Positions 1-8,998 of a stretch of 64,000 nt of DNA are shown piece by piece. A model generated the notes under the pieces. It saw nothing but the letters and a program-made list of their open reading frames with translations, was not told the origin of the DNA and searched no databases. Each line of letters starts with the position of its first letter. Position 1 is the first letter of the stretch. Made by a program: the position numbers and the translations under genes. The stretch is taken from assembly GCA_963575745.1 (NCBI GenBank), contig CAUYUJ010015737.1, forward strand, positions 134,001-198,000, written 5' to 3'. Source of the DNA: Prorocentrum cordatum (taxonomy: Eukaryota; Sar; Dinophyceae; Prorocentrales; Prorocentraceae).

Positions 1-2
1 GC

Positions 3-1337
3 TGTATAGATGACTTTTCGGCATCGCGTATAAATGCCGCAGTATCTGTGGGGGAAACAATCCAACAGGATACGCTCGACTGTTTCGTAGCCGTGCTCTG
101 TGAAGTCACCCAGCGAGGTGCCGGCGGAGCCGCGCTGCGGAAAGAAGATTTCGTTGCAGCTTTTAAAACTCTGCCCCTGGCTAGCTCCCACCTCCACTTC
201 GCTGTGGTAACGTGGGCGTCGGCCGACGCCCAGGGGCAGGGTCTGCAGCTTCTTGCCTGCCCTTTCGGAGCAATAGCTTCGGTCTACAATTGGGAACGCT
301 TCGGCTCAGCAATCAGGTCAGTTCTGGCGCAGCTGTTTTTCGTAGTGTTTCTGAGATTCGTAGACGACCTCTTTGGCGCGGACGCAGTCTTTTCGGACGC
401 GCCGGCTCTCGCCACGCCAGCTGGCGCCAGCGAGGTTGCGCGCGAGGTGGTCGAGGACCTACTCGGCTGGGATCTCGATGCCACGAAACGGGTATCGGAT
501 TCCAAGAGTGCCCCAGTTCTGGGCGTTGAGGTGGAGATCGATTCCCCCGGCCAGGCGCTGCATTTGGAGATTGGCGCCGCCAAGCTGGCGAAGTGGGATT
601 CGCAGATCCGCGCCATCTTGAGGCGCAATGCCCTGCACCCTGCCGAGGCGAAGAAGCTCGCCAGGAGATTGAATTGGGGTGCTTCTTCTGTCTTTGGCCG
701 CGCGGCCCGGGTGCATTTGGCACCACTTTTCGCGCAAGCGTCGGGGGGTTCCTCGAAGCTGTCAGGGCGCGTGAAGCGTTCGCTCCTTTGGTGGCTGCGC
801 TTTCTCAGTTGTGTGCCGCGCCGCACGGTTCTGTGCACGCAGCCATCACGCCTCAGGTGCATTGTTTACTCAGATGCCACAGGGAGCGGCAGTCTGGCAT
901 GGGTCGTCTGCCTACCCAGTCGGCGTCTGTGGTCTGCTTCTGTGGTGCCCGCGGCCGTTTGGCGTTGGGCACGCTATCGGAAGAATCAAGTTGCGACCTG
1001 GGAATTAATGGCTGCGATCTGTGCTCTCCACTGGCTGCTCAGCCAGAGGCTGGGCGATCTGGAAGTTTTATTGTTTGTTGACAACACGACTGCGCTCGGC
1101 ACCCTCGTGCGCGGCTCTTCCAGACAGGTCGATTGGAACGATCTCATTGGAGATCTATGGCTGCGCGTTGCCCAGGCCGGAGTGCTCCTGTGCAGCTTTT
1201 ACGTTCCGAGCCATCTCAATTTGGCTGATGCGCCTACGAGGCCACAGCAAAAATATGCAGCGCTGGAGGCGATGCAAGCAGCAGGTTTCGCAGAAGTGCC
1301 ATGGAGTGTCCCGCCGGATGCCCCCTGGCAGTCTTAA
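3..1337 (+). CDS. Reverse transcriptase/RNase H of element A (5' partial)
   Basis: The protein copies the element's RNA into DNA and degrades the RNA strand. The frame is open from base 3 and starts inside the RT palm at an IDDFSAS motif. The catalytic FVDD box (the family's form of xxDD) lies near residue 120. RNase H motifs follow: YSDATG near residue 290, WELMAA near 334, FVDN near 360, and an ADAPTR segment near the C-terminus. About 445 residues are present and no frame break is seen. Unlike B, C, D and E, the downstream YR is not in the same phase; a T10 run at 1461-1470 could account for that. RT/RH identity is certain. Whether the copy is active cannot be judged without its 5' end. 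Confidence 0.9.
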   Translation, partial: CIDDFSASRINAAVSVGETIQQDTLDCFVAVLCEVTQRGAGGAALRKEDFVAAFKTLPLASSHLHFAVVTWASADAQGQGLQLLACPFGAIASVYNWERFGSAIRSVLAQLFFVVFLRFVDDLFGADAVFSDAPALATPAGASEVAREVVEDLLGWDLDATKRVSDSKSAPVLGVEVEIDSPGQALHLEIGAAKLAKWDSQIRAILRRNALHPAEAKKLARRLNWGASSVFGRAARVHLAPLFAQASGGSSKLSGRVKRSLLWWLRFLSCVPRRTVLCTQPSRLRCIVYSDATGSGSLAWVVCLPSRRLWSASVVPAAVWRWARYRKNQVATWELMAAICALHWLLSQRLGDLEVLLFVDNTTALGTLVRGSSRQVDWNDLIGDLWLRVAQAGVLLCSFYVPSHLNLADAPTRPQQKYAALEAMQAAGFAEVPWSVPPDAPWQS

Positions 1338-1687
1338 GTTTTCGGCCCGGCGGTGCGTGGTGGGAAAATGCGTTCACATCACCGTCCTCTGGCGTCGCCT
1401 TAGTCTGGTTTGCTGCGCCAGGAGAAGCCCCGAGAGGCTGGGGCCGGAGTCTCGGCGGTATTTTTTTTTTGGCTTTCGGATCGAAGCTGTGGAAACCATG
1501 ATGCCTCCCAGTCGGCAGCGCTGGCAAGGAACAGTAGAGCGTGATCTTCAGGCGTTTCGTTCCAGGAATGCGGCATATCGATCGATGGGTTTACGTACGT
1601 ACATCGTGCACTTCCAGCAGCACTGCGGGACAAGATCGCGGCTTTGTCTCCGTAGCTGGTTTGGCCCAAGCTTGAAAGTTCCGCTCA
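1338..1687 (+). other. Spacer between RT/RH and YR of element A
   Basis: These 350 bases hold no recognisable domain. A T10 homopolymer sits at 1461-1470. Other elements have a 21-400 base spacer at this place. Confidence 0.4.
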
Positions 1688-1979
1688 ATGCTTCATTTCG
1701 TTGATGAGAGCCGGGCCAGGGCCGCTGCCGCTGCTGCTGCATCAGGCTCGTCGCAAGCCGCCCGGCCTGCAGTGGCCGAGGTGCCAGCTGCGTTTCCAAG
1801 TAATTTGATTCGTATTCTCAGGCAAGTGTCCGCAATCGTTCCGCCCGGTGCGCCCATTGATACATTGTGTTCTGGTTTGGCGGCTGCCGGAGCGTCGCGG
1901 GCAGAGGATTTTTGCGATATTGGTCCTGAAGAGGCGCAACTCGTTTGGCGGCCTCTGTCTGGGTGTTCGCGTGACTTCC
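1688..1979 (+). pseudogene. Tyrosine recombinase of element A, N-terminal part
   Basis: The start resembles the YR starts of B and F (M-L-x-F-I/V-x-x-S-R-A-R-A). It runs about 97 residues through the alanine-rich N-terminal region to a segment ending RDFL. At that point the homology stops because an unrelated GC-rich repeat block has inserted. The homology resumes at 3743 with FLQLCE. The two parts together make one broken gene. Confidence 0.75.
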
Positions 1980-2662
1980 TCAGAGCGCGATCCGCGCATT
2001 CTGGCGTTGCTTGGGCGCAGATTCGTTGTCGGAGCGCGTTCCGGCGCAGGCGCGCCAAGGATCGCAGTCAGAGCGCGCAGGCAGCGCTTATCGCAATCGG
2101 AGAGCGCAGGCAGCGCTTATGTGCGTAGGTGTCTTGCGGCGCAATCGGAGCGCGATTCGCGCTCATGGGCGCAGAGCGTTTAAAATCTCGATCAGCGCGC
2201 GAACTGGCGTGTGCAGGCGCGACCAAGCCGGGATGCGATTGCGGCGCTGGCGCGCGCGCCCACAGAATCGCAATGAAAGGTATTCCAGGTTCCGTTGCGG
2301 GCGCGCCCCGAATCATAATCGGAGCCCGATTCTGCGCAGGCAGGCGCAAGCGTGCCCGGAACGTTCGGCCGCAGGCGCGCTCCGTCGCTCGGTTGTCTTG
2401 GGATCTGAATCAAGCACGCCCAGCGTTCCAATCCGATCGCGTTCGGGTGTACTGGCACGCAGGCGTGCCCGGCGCGGAGGGGCGCTGGTTGTCCTGCGCG
2501 CATAGCGTCTGGTAAGCGGCGCTTGCCCACTTGTGAGTGGCGAACCACACAGTCGTCGCGTTTGCATGCATTGGGCACGCAGGGTTCGTTGCAAAACTTG
2601 ACTCCTGCGCGCGCGCCACTTGCGTGGCTCAGCGCCGCCAGCCTGGCCACACTGGAAGAATT

Positions 2663-2781
2663 GGGCCCGTGGAGAAACTCCAGTCAAGTCCAGTCTGGCG
2701 GCGCCTTGTCTCCCGCTGGCCCAACAGCAGCGCGGGAGCGTCGACCCATTTGTGGGGATGAGATGTATGGTAGCCCGCAAA
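2663..2781 (+). repeat. Dispersed module M1, copy 1
   Basis: About 119 bp, near-identical to 3619-3737. It ends in CCGCAAA and is followed by GATTTTC. A related but diverged form sits at 5090-5204 and 5683-5796 (shared core CTGGCGGCGCC). Confidence 0.85.
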
Positions 2782-2792
2782 GATTTTCATAG

Positions 2793-2819
2793 CCCCCAAA
2801 TCGCGTAGCGATTTGGGGG
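2793..2819. repeat. AAATCGC palindrome, copy 1 (loop GTA)
   Basis: A perfect 12 bp inverted repeat, CCCCCAAATCGC with GCGATTTGGGGG, round the loop GTA. It is flanked by GATTTTC on the left and GAAAATC on the right, themselves an inverted pair. It is one of nine copies in the window. Confidence 0.9.
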
Positions 2820-3120
2820 GCAGGAAAATCTTCAGGGCGCACATGAGTGCGCCTCTCTGCTTTTGTGCATCTTGGCTTCTATGCCTCGGTCAGCCATGCG
2901 CTTGGCCGCAGCGTGCGTTGTTCTCACTCGCCCAGGGCTGCTTGGCGGCAGGTGGTTCCTCTTCCGCTTCCTCCCTCGGTTGGTCGGTTGGTTGGCTTGG
3001 CGCTGGTGGCGTGCGCTGTGGCTCCTTGCAGCGACCTCGTGGCTCTCTGCTGGTGCTCCTCGTTGCCACTTCGCCGCCGCTCCTCGTCGCCATTGCCTTC
3101 CCGCAGTCAGCTTCGGTGAC

Positions 3121-3528
3121 AGCGCCGCAACAGCTCTGAGGGAGGCTGCTCTGCAGGGCGGGACGCCCTGGCGCGCGTGGCCCGTGGCAGCGCCGCAACA
3201 GCCCTGAGGAAGGCTGCTTTGCAGGGCGGAACGCCCTGGCGCCAGTGGCCCGTGGCAGCGCCGCAACAGCCCTGAGGGAGGCTGCTCTGCAGGGTGGAAC
3301 GCCCTGGCGCGCTTGGCCCGTGGCAGCGCCGCAACAGCCCTGAGGGAGGCTGCTCTGCAGGGCGGAACGCCCTGGCGCCAGTGGCCCGTGGCAGCGCCGC
3401 AACAGCCCTGAGGGAAGCTGCTCTGCAGGGTGGAACGCCCTGGCGCGCTTGGCCCGTGGCAGCGCCGCAACAGCCCTGAGGGAGGCTGCTCTGCAGGGCG
3501 GAACGCCCTGGCGCCAGTGGCCCGTGGC
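3121..3528. repeat. 68 bp satellite, six copies, dimeric higher-order pattern
   Basis: Six exact-length 68 bp units start at 3121, 3189, 3257, 3325, 3393 and 3461. Each has a 7 bp stem CAGGGCG/CGCCCTG with loop GAA. Copies 2, 4 and 6 carry GCGCCAGTGG near the end. Copies 1, 3 and 5 carry GCGCGC(G/T)TGG, so the real unit is a 136 bp dimer. In copies 3 and 5 one stem base is C to T, which an RNA could still pair as G-U. Confidence 0.95.
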
Positions 3529-3618
3529 AACCCTGCAGCGCCGCAAGTGCGGTTTGTTACCCACCCACATCCACCCGTTCGTTCTGCGTTTTCCGTTGGG
3601 TCGACGCTCCTGCCAGAC

Positions 3619-3737
3619 GGGCCCGTGGAGAAACTCCAGTCAAGTCCAGTCTGGCGGCGCCTTGTCTCCCGCTGGCCCAACAGCAGCGCGGGAGCGTCGA
3701 CCCATTTGTGGGGATGAGATGTATGGTAGCCCGCAAA
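3619..3737 (+). repeat. Dispersed module M1, copy 2
   Basis: Near-identical to 2663-2781, offset 956 bp. It abuts the resumed YR codons of element A through AAAAATTTT. Confidence 0.85.
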
Positions 3738-3742
3738 AATTT

Positions 3743-4977
3743 TCTGCAGTTATGCGAGGTGGAGCGGCGGCAAAATCAGCTCCGGGCCGCCTCTGTAGCG
3801 CTGCCTGCTGCGCGTCCCGCAGTGCAGATTGAAAGCGGCAGCACCCCAGCACATGGCCTTGTCCGCGGGCGTGGTGCTCAGGACGGTGCTGCCGAGAGAG
3901 GTATGGCAGCTCTGGCGCTGTTGGCGCACGCGCGGCGCAGTGGGCAGGTGCTTGGGCCTACGGTGCTCGCAGGCGCTGTCAGAGACATGGCGAAGTTGCC
4001 GGATTCCCCATTCGAGGAAGACAGAGCGTTGCCCTGGGCTGCTGCAAAGCGAGCGCGGTCTTCGGGAGCAGACTCCATGGAGTTCGAGATCCGCGCTGTC
4101 TGGCTCGAATTCTGTGGGTGGCGCCGCAGTGCCGCGCAGTATGCCAGCGCAGTAGAGCTCTGGGGTGAGGCGGCCGCCATCAGTGGAGAGGCGCCGTGGC
4201 CACCTGGGTATTCCACGGTCTGCGTCTTCTCGGGTCTCTTCCGCAGCAGTGCCTCTCTGGGCCGATATGTGTCGCACATTCGTTCGGTGCTCCACCTGCT
4301 GCGGGTATCAACCGGCGAGCTCTCGGACACGGCGAGGCTCGTGAGGGGAGCAGAGAAAGCTGGTGCAGCTTTTCAACGGCCGAAGATTTGGGCATCGGGG
4401 TCGCAGACACGCGCGCTCATGCAGTGGGCGTCGCGCTCAGGGCGTCGTGATCTGGCCTGTCTTGGGCACACGCCACTTTTGCTTGAGGTATTCTTCCGAA
4501 ACTTTGGCTCTGGGTTCAGGCAAGGCGTCCTTTCAATTCAGCAGCCGCGATGGTCATTCTCAGTGCACGGTGACGTTCACTCGGAGGAAGAGCTACCGCG
4601 TTCCCGTTGAAGTCGTGAGAAAGTGCGTCTGCTCTGGAGGTGCAGAAATCTTATGCGGAGTATGTGCCTTGAAGGAGGCGTGCGCGGAGCACGCGGTCCC
4701 ATTTGGGCATATTTCGTATTCTGAAGCGCTGGCCTTCTTAAAAGCTGGTGCAGTGGCGCTAGCTTTGCCGCAGGCTCTCCACTGGGGCACTCACGCATTT
4801 CGCAGAGGATTCGCAAATGATGCCCTCCGGGCCGGCGGCGTGTCTGCGCTGTTCTGGTCGGGCGGCTGGAAGGGGCTCGCTGCGTTTGGGTATGCTACGG
4901 CGCAGGCCCGAGGCGAAGTGGCCGCCGCGGAGTGGCTGGTGGAGCACTCGGACTCGAGTGGCGGCGAGAGCGGCTAG
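3743..4977 (+). pseudogene. Tyrosine recombinase of element A, C-terminal part, frameshifted
   Basis: This would have cut and joined the DNA circle of the element by a tyrosine mechanism. The reading resumes after the insertion with FLQLCE. It passes the WLEFCGW and SASLGRYVSH helices typical of these YRs, then shifts frame near 4450-4465. In the second frame come box I arginine in HFCLRY, the CxC-x7-CxxC cluster, the box II HAFR (HxxR), the SGGWKG tryptophan and the FGYA tyrosine, ending at 4977. All catalytic residues are present across the two frames. The split at 1980-3742 plus the frameshift make it non-functional. Confidence 0.85.
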
Positions 4978-5089
4978 GCACGCTCGCATGCAGTGGGTGC
5001 TGTCAGGAAAAAGAGCGTGCGAGACGCACCTGTGCTCTCACGGTGCCTTTCGTCTCCTTGCCGCCAGCCTCGGCCCTCCTGGATGCGGT

Positions 5090-5204
5090 GGGCCCTTGGA
5101 ATGTTCCAGTCGGGACCAGCCTGGCGGCGCCGTGTGTCTCCTCAGCCCAACGCAGGTGCGGGGGGCGCCGGCCTGCTTCTTCTGTGCTGGCCGCACGCGG
5201 CAGG
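5090..5204 (+). repeat. M1-related module, direct repeat copy 1
   Basis: Near-identical to 5683-5796. It ends at CCGCACGC and is followed by GGCAGGAAAATC. The second copy ends at the same base but continues AGAGATTTTC. One module with two different right-hand joins is the pattern described in the findings. Confidence 0.85.
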
Positions 5205-5523
5205 AAAATCCCCAGGGAGGTTGCTCGTGGCCTCTCCGCCTCTTGGCCTCTCGACCTCACTGCCTGGCAGTGCCTCTGTGGCACGGCGGATCGCGGGGTC
5301 CCCTCTGTGCTAATATGCTGGGGCCGCGCGCGGCTGGCGGACCGCGGCGTGGGGATGCCATGTCGTCTCCTCTCCTCGCTTCTCCGGCTGGCTGGTTGGC
5401 GGTTGTGCTGGCGCGCGCGGGGGCGAAGGTTGTCGCGCTTCGCGGCGCGGCCTCGGGGGTGCGTGGTTGCGCGACGATAACTGCGCTTCGCTGCTCGTCG
5501 TTGGCGGGCTTCCGTGGGGTCTG

Positions 5524-5600
5524 GCCCGCAGGACGGGCGTGGTCGAGAAATGCTCTCTCTGGCCCGCAGGACGGGCGTGTCTCTGGCCCGCAGGACGGGC
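5524..5600. repeat. Three GCCCG-CAGGA-CGGGC hairpins
   Basis: Identical 5 bp stem, 5 base loop hairpins lie at 5524-5538, 5562-5576 and 5586-5600, each inside the phrase CTGGCCCGCAGGACGGGCGTG or close to it. Confidence 0.85.
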
Positions 5601-5682
5601 GTGCTCATTTTCCGAAAGCCCACCCTCGTGCCACCCTGGGTTTGTTGTGCTGTTAGCGGGCGCGGTGCCCCCTGCCAGGCTG

Positions 5683-5796
5683 GGCCCTTGGAATGTTCCA
5701 GTCGGGACCAGCCTGGCGGCGCCGTGTGTCTCCTCAGCCCAACGCAGGTGCGGGGGGCGCCGGCCTGCTTCTTCTGTGCTGGCCGCACGCAGAGAT
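5683..5796 (+). repeat. M1-related module, direct repeat copy 2
   Basis: Second copy of the 5090-5204 module, 593 bp downstream, followed by GATTTTC. Confidence 0.85.
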
Positions 5797-5856
5797 TTTC
5801 GTCGCAGCCCGCGCTTTCTCCCCACGTGGCAAGGTGCCCCAGGGTCGCATTCACAG

Positions 5857-5950
5857 CGACCCCGGGGGGGCCTGCGCCCCAAATGGCGCGTCATTGCAAT
5901 ATCCATGCTGACGCCCGTTCACCAGAGAATTCAGAATTGAATTCTGGCGC
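5857..5950 (+). repeat. Dispersed repeat shared with 21073-21170
   Basis: About 94 bp with the shared phrase AATATCCATGCTGACGCCC and roughly 85% identity by eye to 21073-21170. Part of a larger fold-back repeat family (see 20950-21170). Confidence 0.75.
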
Positions 5951-6171
5951 AGCTCGTGAAATTTGGGCTCGGGCAACTGGTAAAATTTGTCGTCGCTCTC
6001 CGTGCCATTGCGTATCCACACGTTCTGTGGGCAACCAGCTATCGTGCAGCTGGCAGGGGCAACTCTGGGAGACCTCCGCGGCACCCCAGCCAGCGAAACG
6101 CAAGGGCACGGGGAGGGCGGGCGGGACAAAATCCTGCCGCGTAGCGAACACCCTGCGAGCGCCAAACCGCC

Positions 6172-6373
6172 GAGCGAGGCCAGCGACGCTCGCGGGAGAC
6201 GCACGAGTGCCCTTCCGGGCCTGGCACGCCTCGGGCGCATCACACTTTTGCCCTTCCGGGCAGAACCAGACACCGCTGAGCGAGGCCAGCGACGCTCGCG
6301 GGAGACGCACGAGTGCCCTTCCGGGCCTGGCACGCCTCGGGCGTATCACACTTTTGCCCTTCCGGGCAGAACC

Positions 6374-6379
<6 letters not shown>
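6172..6379 (+). repeat. 104 bp tandem duplication inside P copy 1
   Basis: Two units start at 6172 and 6276. Each contains GCCCTTCCGGGC, a 4 bp stem with a 4 base loop. Confidence 0.8.

Positions 6380-6412
<33 letters not shown>
6373..6412 (+). repeat. CAGA microsatellite
   Basis: About ten CAGA units inside P copy 1. Equivalent but degenerate CAGAC/GTCTGTCC tracts occur in the other P-right and M4 copies. Confidence 0.9.
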
Positions 6413-6413
<1 letters not shown>

Positions 6414-6623
6414 CGACGGACGGAGACAGACCACAGACAGACCGACGGACCACCGCCCCCGAGAAGGGCAAGGCGCGCGGAAAGAGAAACTCCCCTTCAC
6501 CCAACACACGAATCCACTGCTCCCACCAGGGAGCGCCCCCCGTTGGTGAGGGCGAGGCCATGAGGCACTGAGGCAAAGAGGCCAGGAGGCGTAGAGCACA
6601 AACGCTCCTCAAATTTCACTGCC

Positions 6624-6649
6624 CCCCAAATCGCTACGCGATTTAGGGG
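6624..6649. repeat. AAATCGC palindrome, copy 2 (loop TAC)
   Basis: CCCCAAATCGC and GCGATTTAGGGG round loop TAC. It marks the junction of P copy 1 and the start of a second P-left. Confidence 0.9.
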
Positions 6650-6652
6650 CGA

Positions 6653-6760
6653 CTAAAATTTGTCGTCGCTCTCCGTGCCATTGCGTATCCACACGTTTTG
6701 TGGGCAACCAGCTATCGTGCAGCTGGCAGGGGCAACTCTGGGAGACCTCCGCGGCACCCC
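6653..6760 (+). repeat. P-left, truncated at the DIRS B terminus
   Basis: Matches the first 108 bp of P copy 1. It stops after GGCACCCC, where P copy 1 continues AGCCAGCG but this copy continues into the end of element B (TCTGCACCCAGG). Confidence 0.8.
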
Positions 6761-6993
6761 TCTGCACCCAGGTGGACCGGACAGCTGCGCGAAGCGAAAT
6801 GCAACTGATGATCCTCGCTCCCCCACCTGCAAACAGGAGCATTTTACTCGGCAGCGTCCGATGACTCTGAGTGCTCGATGAGGAACTCCGCAGCAGCTAT
6901 TCCGCCGCGAGCCCTCGCAGAGGCGTAAGCGAAGGCAGACAGCCCGCGCCACCCGCCTGAGTAAAAGAGAGCCGTAGGACCATTTGCCTGTAG

Positions 6994-7115
6994 AAAAAAA
7001 TAAACACAAAAAACGAAAAAAAAACAAGAAGGTAAAAAAAAAAAATAAAAAAAAAAAAAAAAGAAAAAAGTAAAAGTAAGTAAAAAGAAAAAAAATAAAA
7101 AAAAAAAAAAAAAAA
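6994..7115. repeat. A-rich insertion 1 in the YR gene of B
   Basis: 122 bp, almost all A on the plus strand with scattered T, C and G. It replaces about 7 bases present in the F homologue, just after box II. Confidence 0.9.
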
Positions 7116-7535
7116 TGGTGGCCTTCGTGGCCCAATCCACGTCGGAACGCGTGCGTTCCCCAGGCCGATGCATTCTCGAAGCCGCACGCTTGGGCTGCTA
7201 CTTTCAAGGTCGCTAAACTTTCAGAGTAGCTGACCTCCGAGAACAGTCGGCCATCTGTGTCTGCCTGGCGGGAGCACAGAACGCAAACCCCGCAAAGAGC
7301 CTTGCCTTGTAAGCTACAAATGCATTTTCTCACAACTTGCACAGGCTCAGCGTAGCATTTTCTATGCATGTAAGTAATAGTCACTGTCTTGCGCGCCCCT
7401 TCGGCGGCATCAATGCAAACCGGAGCTGTAGACGAGCCAATTTGTAATACCTCACCATACCGTAAGCAAAATGGTCTAGCCACGACCCAGGACGCCCCGA
7501 CGTCCGCGAAGCCGAACGTCGAGCACCATCTCACC

Positions 7536-7865
7536 AAAAAAAAATGAAAGAAAAAAAGAAAAGAAAAAAGAACAGTAAAAAAAAAAAATCAAAAAAAAAA
7601 AAAAAACTAAAATGTAAAAAAAAAAAAAAAAAAAAAATACAAAAAAAAAAAGAAAAAGGAAAACAAAAGAAAAAAAAAAAAAACAGGAAATGAACAGTAC
7701 AAAAAAAAAAAGAAAAAAAAAAAAAAGAAATAGAAGAAAAAACCCACCAACAAAACACACAACCACACACAAAAAAAGAAAATAAAAAACAAAAAAGAAA
7801 AAAAAAAAAAAACAAAAAGCAAAAAGGTTAAAATAAACAAAAAAAAAAAAAAGAAGAAACAAAAA
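7536..7865. repeat. A-rich insertion 2 in the YR gene of B
   Basis: 330 bp of A-rich sequence with occasional CCACCAACAAAACAC-like breaks. It sits between codons that are adjacent in F. I see no target-site duplication. Confidence 0.9.
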
Positions 7866-8998
7866 GCTTTTGTTTCAGAAGCTGTCGCCCGAACACGAGG
7901 GCGCCTGAGCGATCTGCCGGCCTTCTCTGCTCCTCGGACTACGCGGGATGTGTCCGCCAGCGGCCCCAAAGGAGCCCGCAACCAGAGAAGCACTGTCCGA
8001 AGATGGGACAAGTAACGTGCCAGCGTGGCTGCACTTCTGAAAAGCCCCACATAGACATCGATGATGAGTTGGGTCGGCGGCCACGCGGCGCATGCGCACA
8101 GGAGCGCTACTCTGCCGTATAGCCTTACGGCGGAAGAGTAGCCACGGGCACTGGTTCTCCAACCACAAAACTCCAGCCACACTGCTTGTTCTGCCATGGG
8201 AAGGACGTCGCTGCGTTCAGCATCTCTGCGAAATACTTCTCCCCGAGGTGGAAGGCAGGGCGAGGCAAACATATCCGCTTCTGCCTTCGCCAAAGACAGA
8301 ATTGAATCTGCCAGCACAGCCGGTTCTGGGAGCTGCCCTGTGCTCCGCGCAACCGTACACAGTTTCAAAGCGGCCCGCGCTGCTGCCGCGCCAGGTCGTG
8401 GCATAGCCGTTGACAGAGATGCCGGCGCCGCCTGTGGAGCCGGGGTGCTTCGCAACTCCTCAATGGGCGCTTCTATGCTGGAACTTGCACCCAGGGAACT
8501 GGCATGAGCAGCGCCCTCCACGTGATGGCGTCGACATAATCCCAGGAAGACTTCCAAGAAGTTGGACGGCACGGACGCCAGCGAGGCCCAGAGTTCCTGC
8601 GCCTCCGCTGCTGTGATGCCAACAAAATCTGAAGGAAATAAGCCGCCCTCCAACCTCAAGCTTTCTGCAATCCTAGCGACGGGCAATTCCACGTGGGCAA
8701 TTCCTCCTGCTCGCTGCAGAAGCTGTGTCACTTCTGTCGCTGTGGCTTCGGCGGCTAAACCAGAGCCTGGAAGAGAGCGCACCGCTGGAGAGGCACCACC
8801 GGCATCCGCCGCACGGGCCCGGCTTTGGTTGATGAAGTTCAACATTCGAGCCAAACCGCTACGGTGCATCGTGCGCTCACCAAGATACAACATGCTGACC
8901 TGCCGGCAACAGAAGAAAACGCTTCGCCTGCGCAGAGCAACATTTTTTTTTTCACAGTCCGTCCGCTCTGACCAAGGCAGTGCAGCTGGCCACGCCCA

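Larger units (their letters stand above)
1980..3742. mobile_element. Composite repeat block inserted in the YR gene of element A
   Basis: About 1.76 kb separates two halves of one YR gene. From the left it holds degenerate GCGC-rich hairpin sequence (1980-2660), module M1 (2663-2781), a palindrome (2793-2819), unique-looking sequence, six copies of a 68 bp satellite (3121-3528) and a second M1 copy (3619-3737). The right edge is an A/T run (AAAAATTTT) next to the resumed YR codons. I could not define a convincing target-site duplication. Confidence 0.65.
1..4977 (+). mobile_element. DIRS-like retrotransposon A, 5' end outside the window
   Basis: The RT/RNase H region is followed by a tyrosine recombinase on the same strand, the order seen in DIRS elements. 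Gag and the RT N-terminus are cut off by the window edge. The YR is split by a repeat block at 1980-3742 and also carries a frameshift, so the copy is dead. Its RT resembles that of element G more than B or F. Confidence 0.8.
4978..5972. other. Spacer of duplicated modules between A and the first P element
   Basis: No gene is seen. It contains two copies of a module of about 115 bp (5090-5204 and 5683-5796), three hairpin motifs (5524-5600) and a unit at 5857-5950 that also occurs at 21073-21170. Long open frames here on both strands reflect GC-rich repeats. Confidence 0.6.
5973..6652 (+). mobile_element. P element, copy 1 (non-autonomous repeat, about 680 bp)
   Basis: The left part (P-left, 5973-6130) begins AAATTTGTCGTCGC and recurs at 6653, 36536 and 37075, and inverted at 18530-18644 and 33384-33536. 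The right part (P-right) holds a CAGA microsatellite, CTCCCACCAGGGAGC and the AAATCGC palindrome, ending GGGGCGACT. No protein is encoded. Its borders are inferred from where copies start and stop matching. The class of mobile DNA is unknown. Confidence 0.7.
6844..8893 (-). pseudogene. Tyrosine recombinase of element B, broken by two A-rich insertions
   Basis: The protein begins at 8893 and would integrate the element. Its first 330 or so residues match the YR of F closely, including WLEFCGW and the LARYLSHLR helix. At 7865 an A-rich tract of 330 bp replaces a few bases. The gene resumes at 7535 with box I (FCLRYGE, but ARPFC where F has ARHFC), the CxC-x7-CxxC cluster and HAFRRG. A second tract of 122 bp sits at 6994-7115, before the SGGWRG and FAYA tyrosine segment that ends at 6844. 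Removing both tracts by eye gives a gene collinear with F. Confidence 0.85.

Noticed and set aside
2793-2819. Bacterial-type intrinsic terminator
   Set aside because: The palindrome plus A/T run looks like one, but it recurs at module borders in a eukaryotic repeat context and is not placed after genes.
2832-3680. 282-codon minus-strand open frame
   Set aside because: Mostly the 68 bp satellite; repeat translation.
5514-6563. 349-codon plus-strand open frame
   Set aside because: Spans M1-related repeats and a P element including the CAGA microsatellite. No domain and other phases are open too.
7476-7862. Phe-rich membrane-like protein of 128 residues
   Set aside because: It is the T-rich strand of the A-rich insertion in the YR of B.
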